NCBI GenBank assembly: GCA_030917125.1
Contig: JAUPVH010000013.1
Span: forward strand, 1-31,323
DNA from: Patescibacteria group bacterium
GTDB lineage: Bacteria; Patescibacteriota; Saccharimonadia; CAILAD01; GCA-016700035
Length of the DNA: 31,323 nucleotides
Direction: 5' to 3'
Below the pieces are notes generated by a model. The model had not been told where the DNA came from. It saw only the letters and a list, made by a program, of their open reading frames with translations, and searched no databases. Shown here in pieces: positions 15,414 through 24,765 of this stretch (the stretch's first letter is position 1; every line of letters begins with the position of its first letter). A program made the position numbers and the translations under genes.

Positions 15414-15676
15414 GCGAAATGATTGATAGTTTGAGTCAAATGAGAGTGAAGGTTTTCTCGCCTTTTGAAGTCATGTATGAGGGCAACGCCAGAGCACTCT
15501 CGGCTAAGAATGCACTTGGTCCATTTGATGTGCTGCCTGACCATACAAATTTTATGACGCTCTTGGTTGCTTCTGAGTTGAAAGTGATCACTACGGTTGA
15601 TACCCGACAATTTACCATTGAGCATGGAATTTTGAAGGTTGCCAACAACGTTGTGACGGTGTTTGCGAATATCTAG
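15410..15676 (+). CDS. atpC: Short F1-like ATPase epsilon subunit (beta-sandwich only)
   Basis: The protein has 88 residues. It matches the N-terminal beta-sandwich of epsilon (MRVKVFSPFEVMYEGNARAL, GPFDVLPDHTNFMTLL, FTIEHGILKVANNVVTVFA). The C-terminal two-helix domain, which inhibits ATP hydrolysis in many bacteria, is missing. Standard epsilon has about 130-140 residues. No continuation is visible in another frame after the stop, so this looks like true loss, not a frameshift. The sandwich normally binds gamma and the c-ring loop. ATGA overlap with beta. Confidence 0.8.
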   Translation: MSEMIDSLSQMRVKVFSPFEVMYEGNARALSAKNALGPFDVLPDHTNFMTLLVASELKVITTVDTRQFTIEHGILKVANNVVTVFANI

Positions 15677-15705
15677 ATAATCCTGTTGATAACTCCATTA
15701 AAAAC

Positions 15706-15750
15706 CTTGTGCTTATATCTGTACAACAGGTAAAATGATACAAGCACAAG
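15706..15750. promoter_or_regulatory. Operator-like inverted repeat CTTGTGCTT-N27-AAGCACAAG around a promoter
   Basis: Perfect 9-base arms (15706-15714 and 15742-15750) enclose the spacer and -10 of the promoter at 15708-15736. The left arm overlaps the -35. The core is identical to the repeat at 3323-3353. This fits a shared regulator that loops or bridges the promoter. Confidence 0.45.
15708..15736 (+). promoter_or_regulatory. Promoter of the first giant surface protein gene
   Basis: TTGTGC (15708-15713), 17 bases, TAAAAT (15731-15736). The leader from about 15743 to 15780 starts inside the right arm of the inverted repeat. Confidence 0.55.
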
Positions 15751-15780
15751 AAGTGTGTTTGTGATTTATATGTGGGAGTT

Positions 15781-18700
15781 ATGCAGCCAAATCAACCTGT
15801 TCGCGCTGATAGTGAAATAACTACAGAAGCTAGCCTTAATAAGACTACAGATTCGGGGTCTCCAGAATTTGTGAGTTTGAGTACCGGTCAGCATGCTCAG
15901 CCTACTGCGGCGAGAGCCCCTAGATTCACTGCTGGTAAGCTGACCATTGCTGCCGTTGTACTGACGATCTTAGGGTTGGTTGGAGCGGTTGTATATTTTA
16001 TGCGCACATCAACTGGTAGTGAGCAGGCTCAGAATGTCGATAATTATCCAGTTTCGAGCTTGGGCCTAGAGAAAGCTTCCACTAGCTTGGCGGTTCCAAG
16101 TGGTGCCTCAGAGCTAGCGGTGAATGGTGATGTGACGATTGCGGGTATCCTATCGCTTTCCGATGAGGCAATTGCGAATCTAGGCGAAACACTCACCAAT
16201 AAAGTGACGATTCAGGACACGTTTCCAGGAACCCCGCAGGCCGGTAATGTGGGTATTTCGGGTACCTTTGGTGCCGGTAATTTTGTAGGTTCAGGCGCGG
16301 GAATCACGGGCTTGAACGCCACAAATATTACTAGTGGCACGCTGGCTAATGCGCGGCTGAGTCCAGATGTAAGTCTTTTGGGGCAGACCATTGAGGCGGG
16401 CGAAATCCAGTCAAATATAGTTTCTTCCATAAATGGCATTGTCAATGATGGTGGGAATGTCGATATTGTGGCCGGTACAAATGTGACGGTGACGACAGCT
16501 GGCAATACTATTACTATCTCATCTTTAGCGGCCGGCGGCGGTATCGAAGAAATTATCGTTGGCTCGGGCTTGGTTGGTGGGGGTACCACGGCTACCGTAA
16601 ATATCGACATTGATAGTTCGGTGGTAACCTTGCAGGGCAACACCTTTAACGGCGCTGGTCAACTTGTACGGCTTAATGGGCTGGGGCAGCTGCCGGCTGT
16701 GAATGCGTCACAGCTGACGAATCTTAATGCCTCGGCACTCACCGGGGGTACGGTGGATGATGCTCGGTTGAGTAGTAATGTAGCACTCAAGAATGGTCAG
16801 AATATCTTTACGCCGTTAGCAGATTCGACAGGTGTATTTCGTGTCCAGAATGCGGCTGCGAACGTGGATGTATTGCGCGTAGATACTTCAAATAATCGAG
16901 TCGGCATCGGTTTTGGTACAGCCGTTGCGCCTAACTACACGCTTGATGTTAATGGGGATATCAACATCGCCGCTGGTAGTGCGTTCCGAATTGGCGGGGT
17001 GGCAATTTGTACATCCGGCGGGTGTGCGGCGGCAGCTGGATCATCGGATTACATTCAGAACTCAGCCAGCTTACAGGCATCTGCTAACTTCTTTATCTCA
17101 TCGGCGAGTACTACAGATGTAACAGCACGCATTCGTGGAGCGGTCGGGCAGAGTGCCAATCTTTTACAGCTAGAGGACAATAGCGGAACCGGTGTTTTTT
17201 CAGTAGGACCAGGAGGCAATACTATTGTTCGTGGGACGTCATTATTCCGGCCTGGTGCAACGACAACTGCTCTGCAAGTACAGAACGCAGCCGCAACCGT
17301 AGATGTGTTGCGTGTCGATACACAGAATGGACGGATTGGCATTGGGTATGGCGTGGCAGTGCCACCAAGCTATTTATTAGATGTAAATGGCGATGTGAAT
17401 ATTGCGTCGAGTTACGCGTACCGTATTGGTGGTACGCAGATCTGTACGTCTTCTGGTTGTTTAGTGGCTGGCGGTTCCGGTGACTATATTCAAAATGGCA
17501 CAGCCATGCAAACCGCTAACTTTGCAATTCAATCTGCAAGTGCGGGAAGTATTGCGGCGCGTATTCGCGGTGCAGTCGGCCAAACCGCAAATATTTTGAG
17601 CGTGGAGGATAGTAATGGTAATGCTCTGCTGGCACTTTCGGCACAGGGTAATCTCGCAGTTCAGCCAACGGTAAATTCCACCACGGCGTTCCGTGTGTTT
17701 CGCGATGACGGGGTGACTGAGGCGCTACGCGTGGATACGAGTGCGAACCAGACGGTGGTTGGTGATAACGGCACCACAGGTACAGGGGCGTTACGGGTTG
17801 AAGCTTCCGGTACGCAGAATGGTCTGGTAGTAAATTCAGCCGGGACAGGCAATCTACTCAATCTATCAACTGCCTCTACGAGCATTTTGATTTCTTCAAC
17901 TGGGCAAGCATCTTTTATGAACGGGGTCAACTCTACAACGGCTTTCCGAATTCAAGACGCTAGTTCGAATACTTTATTGCAGGTAAATACTGCGCAGAAT
18001 CAGGTTAATATTGGCGGAGGTACGCTGGCTGCCCAGCTTGGTGTTACAACAGGCGGTACACAAGTTGGGCAGATTATTAATAATACCGGCACTGCTAACT
18101 CACTTGAGATTAAAAAAGTCTCCACTAATGTCTTTACCGTGAGCGATACGGGGGAGGTTCTCGTTCAGCCATCCGCAAATTCATCCACCGCCTTAGAAAT
18201 TAAGAATTCGAGTGGGGCCAACGTGTTGCAGGTTGCAACCGGCAACAGCGCGGCCAACTCGACTCCAAGCATGACATTTAATGGGTCGTTGATTGGTGAT
18301 TTAGCTAGCTGGACGAGTAATACAAATGCCTTACCGGTTGAACATAATCTTTCAGCATCAGTCACTCTCAGTGGCTACACATATATACTGGGTGGACAGC
18401 AGTTGGGTCTTCCTTCCTCGGCAGTTCGTTACGCAGTTCATCGAGGAGATGGCTCTTTAGGAGCCTGGTCTTCGACTACAAGTTTACCCGTAAGTGGGGA
18501 TACGGCAGCAGCAGCCACCTACAATGGCTTTATTTACGCAGCAGTTAATGGTGCCAGTAATATCTACTATGCGCGGCCAAATAATAATGGTTCAATTTCG
18601 AGTTGGACAACAAGTAGCAGTACACTACCTTTCCAAGCGTATGCACCACACCATAGCATGATAATTCATAATGGCTATCTTTATTTAGTAGCTATGGGTG

Positions 18701-20130
18701 CAAACAGCCGAGACATTTATTATGCTAAATTAGGCGCTAACGGCGCGCCAGGCGCATTTACCAACATTTCGAATGCCCTGCCCAGTGCATCACTTTATCC
18801 TGCCGTAGTTGTAAGTAATGGTTATTTGGTGGTTATGGGTGGTGCAAATGGAGTCTTAGTAAAGAGTGATGTTCACACTTTTGCAATTAATTCTAGTGAT
18901 GGATCACTCGGAGCTGCAACCGCAACTACCAGTTTGCCTGGGCCTAGAACCGCTGGAGCTGCACAAGTGATAAATGGGAACATTTATTATGCTGGTGGCG
19001 TCTCTGATGTTGCGCCAGTACCACGTACTGAAATATTTTACACTCGCCTGCAAGCCAATGGCACAGTTGCAAGTTGGTCCACATCATCAACTCCACTTTT
19101 CGAGTCAGTATATGGAGCTGGATCAAGTTCGTATAACGGATATTTATATGTATTTGGAGGCACGAAAGCAGGCAGCGCCACAACAGATGTAAATTATATG
19201 ACTTCAGCCCGAGTGCAATTAGGTGGCACTTTGGATCTGATTGGCATTTCCAACGGTACGCTTGCCGCAGGTAGTGGTGAGAGTGGTGGTTCGGTGTATG
19301 CCGGAAATATTTCTGCATCTGGTCAACTGACCGTAGCGGGCAATACTTCATTACGCGGTGGGGCAACTGTTGGCAATCTTCTGCAGGTGCAAGGTGATGC
19401 CGCTTTTAGAGCTGCCAGTGCGGCAAGTACTGAAACGCTACAAGTTCAAGATTCAAGTGGAAGTGTATTGTTTAATGTTGATGCAGCTAACAGGGCAGTC
19501 TCGGTTGGCACTGCAACGGCTACAGCCGCTCTGACAGTTTCATCAAGTGCAGCGAATAATCTTTTTCGGGTTATCGATGCAACAACGCCAACGACAGTAT
19601 TCAATATTGCCGATGGTGGTGCAGCAACCTTTCGAACCCAAACAAACACCTCCACAGCACTGCTTATTCAGAACTCCGCCGGCACTAATCAGTTTGCATT
19701 TGACACCGCGAATAATCGAATATATCTGGGCAATGCGGGATCGAGTTTTGATCTTAAATTAGGAGGTACAGGTCAAGTCCGCAACGCGATTACGAGAGAC
19801 TTTACCTGTACCGTTACCGAGCAGGTGAATGACATTGTTGTGTTTAGTGCAGCCAGTACGGTGGCGCGCACGACTACGGCCGATTCAAATCGCGTAGCTG
19901 GCGTGGTGATAGCAAAACCATCTAGCACTACTTGCACCACTGCGATTGCCGGGGTAGTAGCAGTGTGGTTTTCATCGAACGCAACGCCTGGAAGTGTAGG
20001 AGATCCGGTAGTAACCTCAGCCGTGTCTGGAGCAGCTCAGTCAACCACTACGCCTGCAGCGGGAGCTATGCTGGGTAACTCTCTATCAACAAAAGACGGT
20101 TCTAACCTTGTCTGGGTGAGGTTACGGTAG
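15781..20130 (+). CDS. Giant surface protein 1: tail-fibre-like repeats with internal Kelch-like propeller
   Basis: The protein has 1449 residues from ATG 15781 (a GTG at 15772 is possible; neither has a good ribosome site). A cytoplasmic N-terminus (about 50 residues) and one membrane helix (54-75) give an N-in, C-out anchor. Outside come tail-fibre-like motifs (TNITSGTLANARLS, INGIVNDGGNVDIVAGTNVT, ALTGGTVDDARLS). Two units of about 145 residues follow the pattern VLRVDT..NRVGIG..Y.LDVNGDINI..IGG..IC, each with a C-x4-C pair (410/415, 555/560). Residues about 841-1145 form a Kelch-like region with about six blades (W..TT.LP, NGYLYVFGG). The C-terminal 110 residues form a compact domain (RDFTCTVTE, NRVAGVV, GDPVVTSA). 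It is probably a fibre or adhesin, perhaps trimeric. Transcribed from its own promoter after atpC. Confidence 0.8.
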   Translation: MQPNQPVRADSEITTEASLNKTTDSGSPEFVSLSTGQHAQPTAARAPRFTAGKLTIAAVVLTILGLVGAVVYFMRTSTGSEQAQNVDNYPVSSLGLEKASTSLAVPSGASELAVNGDVTIAGILSLSDEAIANLGETLTNKVTIQDTFPGTPQAGNVGISGTFGAGNFVGSGAGITGLNATNITSGTLANARLSPDVSLLGQTIEAGEIQSNIVSSINGIVNDGGNVDIVAGTNVTVTTAGNTITISSLAAGGGIEEIIVGSGLVGGGTTATVNIDIDSSVVTLQGNTFNGAGQLVRLNGLGQLPAVNASQLTNLNASALTGGTVDDARLSSNVALKNGQNIFTPLADSTGVFRVQNAAANVDVLRVDTSNNRVGIGFGTAVAPNYTLDVNGDINIAAGSAFRIGGVAICTSGGCAAAAGSSDYIQNSASLQASANFFISSASTTDVTARIRGAVGQSANLLQLEDNSGTGVFSVGPGGNTIVRGTSLFRPGATTTALQVQNAAATVDVLRVDTQNGRIGIGYGVAVPPSYLLDVNGDVNIASSYAYRIGGTQICTSSGCLVAGGSGDYIQNGTAMQTANFAIQSASAGSIAARIRGAVGQTANILSVEDSNGNALLALSAQGNLAVQPTVNSTTAFRVFRDDGVTEALRVDTSANQTVVGDNGTTGTGALRVEASGTQNGLVVNSAGTGNLLNLSTASTSILISSTGQASFMNGVNSTTAFRIQDASSNTLLQVNTAQNQVNIGGGTLAAQLGVTTGGTQVGQIINNTGTANSLEIKKVSTNVFTVSDTGEVLVQPSANSSTALEIKNSSGANVLQVATGNSAANSTPSMTFNGSLIGDLASWTSNTNALPVEHNLSASVTLSGYTYILGGQQLGLPSSAVRYAVHRGDGSLGAWSSTTSLPVSGDTAAAATYNGFIYAAVNGASNIYYARPNNNGSISSWTTSSSTLPFQAYAPHHSMIIHNGYLYLVAMGANSRDIYYAKLGANGAPGAFTNISNALPSASLYPAVVVSNGYLVVMGGANGVLVKSDVHTFAINSSDGSLGAATATTSLPGPRTAGAAQVINGNIYYAGGVSDVAPVPRTEIFYTRLQANGTVASWSTSSTPLFESVYGAGSSSYNGYLYVFGGTKAGSATTDVNYMTSARVQLGGTLDLIGISNGTLAAGSGESGGSVYAGNISASGQLTVAGNTSLRGGATVGNLLQVQGDAAFRAASAASTETLQVQDSSGSVLFNVDAANRAVSVGTATATAALTVSSSAANNLFRVIDATTPTTVFNIADGGAATFRTQTNTSTALLIQNSAGTNQFAFDTANNRIYLGNAGSSFDLKLGGTGQVRNAITRDFTCTVTEQVNDIVVFSAASTVARTTTADSNRVAGVVIAKPSSTTCTTAIAGVVAVWFSSNATPGSVGDPVVTSAVSGAAQSTTTPAAGAMLGNSLSTKDGSNLVWVRLR

Positions 20131-23100
20131 GTGCAACCAACTGACCAGCAGGATTTAAATGCGCGAAGTGATGCTGGCTCGTTTGCGGCAGCGGGTTCTT
20201 TGGCGACTCTTGAGCAAGAGGTACATAGGCGCCGTAAGCATCGTTCTAAGTTAAGCCGTCAACGGTTATTGTTTACCGGTTTAGCGGGGGTTTTTATACT
20301 ATTAGTGCTCACGGGCGTTGGGTTTTCGACGTACAAATTTTTTAAGAGCCGTTGGTTTCGTCAGCCGGCCGACCTGTTTGCTGTTCAGGCGATTAATTTT
20401 TCGGCAAATGACTTAGCGACATCGCTCGTTACTATACCGCTGCAGTCTCAGAATCAGCCATCGCAGCTTGGGCTAAATGGTGATTTGCGAGTTGGGGGCA
20501 ATTTAAGTTTGTCCCAGCAGGGTATTACGAACTTAGGTGAGGTCCTTACAAATAAGTTAGATTTACAGTCTAATATTCCAGCTCTTGCCCAAAGTGGGAA
20601 TGTGTCGATTACCGGTACAGTTGGTGCAGCGGCCTTTGTGGGCGGCGGTACGCAGCTTACAGAACTGAGTGCTGCGAATATCGGCTCGGGTACACTAGCG
20701 ACAGCTAGATTGAATCCGGATGTCAGTTTACTGGGTCAATCAATCAGCGTTACGCAAATTCAGCCGAATATTATTTCTTCAGTAAATGGGTTGTTTGGTG
20801 ATGGTGGGAATATTGCCCTTGTTGGCGATGGTAGTATTTCGGTTACCAATACTGCTACTGGCCTGGAGCTTAATCAGGTAGGTATCGGTAGTGGCATTAC
20901 TCAAATTACGCTTGGCACGGGACTCATCGGAGGAGGTAGCTCTAGTCCTGCGGTAATTGATTTTGATAGTTCGCTCGCAACCTTGCAGGGGAATACATTT
21001 AATGGAGCGAGTCAATTGTTGCAGCTCAACGGTAGTGCGGAACTTATTGCTCTAGATGGAAGTCTTTTGACGAGCTTGAGTGCCGCCGCCCTTACATCTG
21101 GTACGGTGAATGATGCACGACTTTCAACGAACGTGATTTTGAAAGATGTAGCAACCAATGTTTTAATACCTTCTGCAGATTCGACGTCGGCATTTGCGGT
21201 TCGTAACGCTGCCGGTTCGCAGGATGTTTTACGCGGCGATAGTACAAATGGGCGGGTTGGTATTGGCTACCCAACTGCAACTGCACCCTCGTATACGCTC
21301 GATATCTATGGCGATATTAATGTTGAACCACCTTCATCCACGCTCCTTATTGGTGGTGTTCAAATTTGTGGCACAATTACCTGTGCTATTCAGGAAGGGA
21401 GCGCTAGCTACGTTCAGAACACGCCAACTCTACAGCCCAGCGCGAATATCGCAATTCAGTCGGCCGGCTTTTCGTCGATAGCAGGAAGAATTCGTGGTGT
21501 TGCTGGGCAAACCGCTAATCTTTTACAGATTGAGGAAGAGGGTGGGGATAGTATCTTTGAGGTTTCAAATAACGGATCTCTCCTTCTCCAAGGGGAGTAC
21601 TTAGCACAGCCTCCAGCCATGACTCGGGCTTTTGCGGTGGTGTATCATGCTGCCCCAAATATTGGTGTATTGCGTTTAGATACCGATACGGAAAGAGTTG
21701 GCCTTCTGTTGGATGATGCTCAGATGCCTCAATATCGCTTGGATCTTGGCGCGGGCTTAGGTGGTGATATGAATTTGGCTACTGGTTCTGTGATGCGTAT
21801 TGGTGGAGTGGCGGTTTGTTCAAGCCTGGGTTGTTCGGGTGATGGCTCGAGTATTGACTATATCCGTAATTCGACGACGCTACAGACAGGAGCGAACTTC
21901 TTTGTTCAGTCTACAGCGGCTGGTGGTCTCGGTGCGGTGCGGATTGCCGGAGCAGTTGGGCAAACGAATGATATATTCCTTGCGGAAGATAGTTCTGGCG
22001 ATAGAGTGCTGTCAGTTGCTGATACTGGTGACTTGGAGTTGAAGCCAGTGTCAAATGATTATTATACATTTCAAGTGATAGATTCTGCGTTCTTAGCGCG
22101 TTTCGCTGTCGATACTTTTTCTGGGGGTGTTGGAATTTCAGATGCTGATGCATATAACTTCGGCGACTCTTTATTTGTAAATGTTTTTGGAGATGACGAT
22201 GGTCTTGTTGTTAATCAATCAGGGAGTGGTGATTTACTACAACTCGCAAATAGTACGGGAAATGTGATGCAGGTGAGTGCAACTGGTGACACACTCTTTC
22301 GCACAACCACAAATGCTTCAAATGCGTTTGCGGTAATTACGAACTCGGCTGCAGTCGTATTGAATGCCGACACCAGTCAGGGGAGTATTAATGTTGGTGG
22401 CTCGAGCTACACTTCAAAGCTCGGGCTTACTACGGGGAGCCAGGTGGGGTACACCCTAGATAATTACAGCACAGGTAATTCGCTCATTGTGCAAAAAACA
22501 GGCACTACAGTTTTGAATGTGGCCGATACTGGCAATCTAACAATTCAGCCGGCCGCCAATACACTTGAGGCGGTGCAGGTAAAAAGTTCAGCTGGAGCGG
22601 AGGTACTACAGGTTGCTACGGGTACCGGCAGCACAAATAATACGCCATCTTTTGTATTTAACGGTGGCGCAAATGGTGAAGTTGGCAGTTGGTCTACAAA
22701 TAGCACAGCCATGAATAAGCCGCTGCGTGATGCTGGCTATGTATTTATGAATGGCTATATGTATCGAATTGGTGGTACACAGCAAGCGAGTCGTTCAACT
22801 TTTACGCTAGAGAGTGAAGTTGCTCGAGCTCAGGTACGTGCTGATGGCTCGGTCGGTAGTTGGACTGCGATTGGCACGCTAAATGACAGTGTGAGCTGGA
22901 GCTTACGCTCAGGGTTTGGTATGACAGCAATTAATGGTGCAATCTACACGGTGGGAGGTTATCGCTTTAGTAATAATATTACGAATGGAATGCATAACTC
23001 AGCGAGTTTTGCGAAGGTTCAAGCCGATGGCAGTCTGAGTAGTTGGACCCAAGTAACATCTATGGATGGTTGTTGTACTGGACAGCGAGGAGAAGGTCCG

Positions 23101-24687
23101 CTAGTTAATGACGGTTATGGGAACATGTATTATCCTGGAGGCATTAGTAACTACAGTGCAGGAAGCCCATTATCTGGCGTGTATCGTGAAACGGTGCGAG
23201 GAAATCTCTGGCCAAGCAATGGTTCGTGGCCACACAACTCTGGTATTTCAGCTATGCCGGCGGGTCGTGCCGGACACCGGGCAGAAATTGCTAACGGTTA
23301 TTTGTATGCTATTGGTGGTTACGCTGGTGCTAGCGGTTCATCAGTTCAGTCAACAGTGTATTATGCCAAGCTGAACGGTAGTGGTGGTGCAGGTGCCTGG
23401 AGTACGGCCAATGCTATGCCAGTGAGTTTGAAATATCACTGTAGTGGTGTGGCTAACGGTTACATGTATGTTTGGGGTGGTGATACTGGCTCTGGGGCGA
23501 GTAATGCAATTTACTATGCCAAGCTGAATAATGATGGTTCACTTGGGAGTTGGCAAACGTCGAGTCAAACAATGCCAACGGGGATTGCTAGTGCCGGCTG
23601 CGCAATTATTAACGGCCGATTGTATTCTTTTGGTGGGGTAACCAGTGCAGGGTCTACGACGAGTGCTGTGTACTACGCAGAAATTGCGAAAGTGCGTATA
23701 TATGCCGATCTTGATCTCATAAGTCTTGATAGTGATAGTCTTGCTGGATCGGGCAATGAGACTGGATCAAGTTTGATGAATGGGTCGAATCAGAAGGGAA
23801 GTCTATTCGCGGGGTCAATATATGCAGCGGGAGATTTACAGGCTACAGGATCGGCCCAGCTTACGGGGGGTCTTACAATATTAGATCGATTTTCAACGAG
23901 TGGAGATGCGCTTATTAAGGTAAACGTCAATTATTCCGATAGATCAGTCGTTGTTGATAATAGTGCTGGATCGCGGGTTTTGACGATTGATTCATTTACG
24001 AGTGGTGAAACGGTTGGTGTTAATATCGGTGACACGTTTGGTGCGATTGATGCCAAGATGGCGGTAAACGGTGTGACCGTAGGACAGAACTTAATGCAGG
24101 TGACAGATACCAGCAATGGTACGTTACAGGCTCTGACGATTGCTGATGGGGGTGCTACTTCTTTTACTAATGATTGCTCAACTGCTGCGCAGTGCGATGA
24201 AACGACCGCGTTTCAGATTCAGAATGCCTCGGGTACCCCACTATTTAATGTAGATACATTAAATGCTCGACTAACACTTGGCTCGACTTCTGCTAATTTT
24301 GATATCGATTTCGAACAAAACTCTTCGAATCGCAGCGCAATTGTGCGCGATTTTGTGTGTACTGCTTCAGAGGCAGCTTTTGATATTGTAGAGTTCAGCG
24401 CCGTTGATAGTGCTGTGCGTACCACGACTGCAAACTCTAATCGTGTGGCTGGTGTGGTTGTCGCTATACCGTCGCTCAATACTTGTACCGTTGCGATAGG
24501 TGGCGTTGTACAGGTCAATTTTGGCGCAAATCCTTCTCCGGCAACAATAGGAGATCCGGTTGTTACTTCAGCCACGGCTGGCGCAGCTCAATCTACTACT
24601 ACGCCGGCTGTCGGTGCTGTGCTTGGTAATTCGATTTCGAGTAAAGATGGCTCGAATCGGGTCTGGGTACGCCTGCGTCGCGATTAA
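20131..24687 (+). CDS. Giant surface protein 2: paralogue of the preceding protein
   Basis: The protein has 1518 residues. GTG starts directly after the stop of protein 1, with GAGG 9 bases upstream, so translation is coupled. Same architecture: basic cytoplasmic N-terminus (RRRKHRSKLSRQR), membrane helix (about 48-70), fibre-like motifs (AANIGSGTLATARLNPDVS, ALTSGTVNDARLS), two IGG-containing units with C-x4-C pairs (413/418, 563/568), a Kelch-like region with about six blades (851-1189), and the same C-terminal domain (RDFVCTASE, NRVAGVV, GDPVVTSA). The propeller is the most diverged part between the two proteins and contains extra cysteines (DGCCTG). A tandem duplication followed by divergence is likely. 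The two may form one mixed fibre. No enzyme motif is seen. Confidence 0.8.
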   Translation: MQPTDQQDLNARSDAGSFAAAGSLATLEQEVHRRRKHRSKLSRQRLLFTGLAGVFILLVLTGVGFSTYKFFKSRWFRQPADLFAVQAINFSANDLATSLVTIPLQSQNQPSQLGLNGDLRVGGNLSLSQQGITNLGEVLTNKLDLQSNIPALAQSGNVSITGTVGAAAFVGGGTQLTELSAANIGSGTLATARLNPDVSLLGQSISVTQIQPNIISSVNGLFGDGGNIALVGDGSISVTNTATGLELNQVGIGSGITQITLGTGLIGGGSSSPAVIDFDSSLATLQGNTFNGASQLLQLNGSAELIALDGSLLTSLSAAALTSGTVNDARLSTNVILKDVATNVLIPSADSTSAFAVRNAAGSQDVLRGDSTNGRVGIGYPTATAPSYTLDIYGDINVEPPSSTLLIGGVQICGTITCAIQEGSASYVQNTPTLQPSANIAIQSAGFSSIAGRIRGVAGQTANLLQIEEEGGDSIFEVSNNGSLLLQGEYLAQPPAMTRAFAVVYHAAPNIGVLRLDTDTERVGLLLDDAQMPQYRLDLGAGLGGDMNLATGSVMRIGGVAVCSSLGCSGDGSSIDYIRNSTTLQTGANFFVQSTAAGGLGAVRIAGAVGQTNDIFLAEDSSGDRVLSVADTGDLELKPVSNDYYTFQVIDSAFLARFAVDTFSGGVGISDADAYNFGDSLFVNVFGDDDGLVVNQSGSGDLLQLANSTGNVMQVSATGDTLFRTTTNASNAFAVITNSAAVVLNADTSQGSINVGGSSYTSKLGLTTGSQVGYTLDNYSTGNSLIVQKTGTTVLNVADTGNLTIQPAANTLEAVQVKSSAGAEVLQVATGTGSTNNTPSFVFNGGANGEVGSWSTNSTAMNKPLRDAGYVFMNGYMYRIGGTQQASRSTFTLESEVARAQVRADGSVGSWTAIGTLNDSVSWSLRSGFGMTAINGAIYTVGGYRFSNNITNGMHNSASFAKVQADGSLSSWTQVTSMDGCCTGQRGEGPLVNDGYGNMYYPGGISNYSAGSPLSGVYRETVRGNLWPSNGSWPHNSGISAMPAGRAGHRAEIANGYLYAIGGYAGASGSSVQSTVYYAKLNGSGGAGAWSTANAMPVSLKYHCSGVANGYMYVWGGDTGSGASNAIYYAKLNNDGSLGSWQTSSQTMPTGIASAGCAIINGRLYSFGGVTSAGSTTSAVYYAEIAKVRIYADLDLISLDSDSLAGSGNETGSSLMNGSNQKGSLFAGSIYAAGDLQATGSAQLTGGLTILDRFSTSGDALIKVNVNYSDRSVVVDNSAGSRVLTIDSFTSGETVGVNIGDTFGAIDAKMAVNGVTVGQNLMQVTDTSNGTLQALTIADGGATSFTNDCSTAAQCDETTAFQIQNASGTPLFNVDTLNARLTLGSTSANFDIDFEQNSSNRSAIVRDFVCTASEAAFDIVEFSAVDSAVRTTTANSNRVAGVVVAIPSLNTCTVAIGGVVQVNFGANPSPATIGDPVVTSATAGAAQSTTTPAVGAVLGNSISSKDGSNRVWVRLRRD

Positions 24688-24692
24688 TGCTC

Positions 24693-24722
24693 TTGCCCGC
24701 ACACCTGATATTCAGATATACT
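24693..24722 (+). promoter_or_regulatory. Sigma70-type promoter of gyrB-gyrA
   Basis: TTGCCC (24693-24698), 18 bases, TATACT (24717-24722). The ribosome site AGGAGGGG (24747-24754) precedes ATG 24766 by 11 bases. Confidence 0.65.
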
Positions 24723-24765
24723 AGATGTAATGAAGAAACGAACTACAGGAGGGGCTAGGTAGCTT

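Noticed and set aside
15693..15701. TGTTGATAA as a DnaA box marking an origin
   Set aside because: A single site with one mismatch to the TGTGGATAA form, without further boxes or dnaA/dnaN nearby.
15677..15780. Remains of the missing epsilon C-terminal helices
   Set aside because: The region holds a promoter with inverted repeat; no helical reading frame continues from epsilon.
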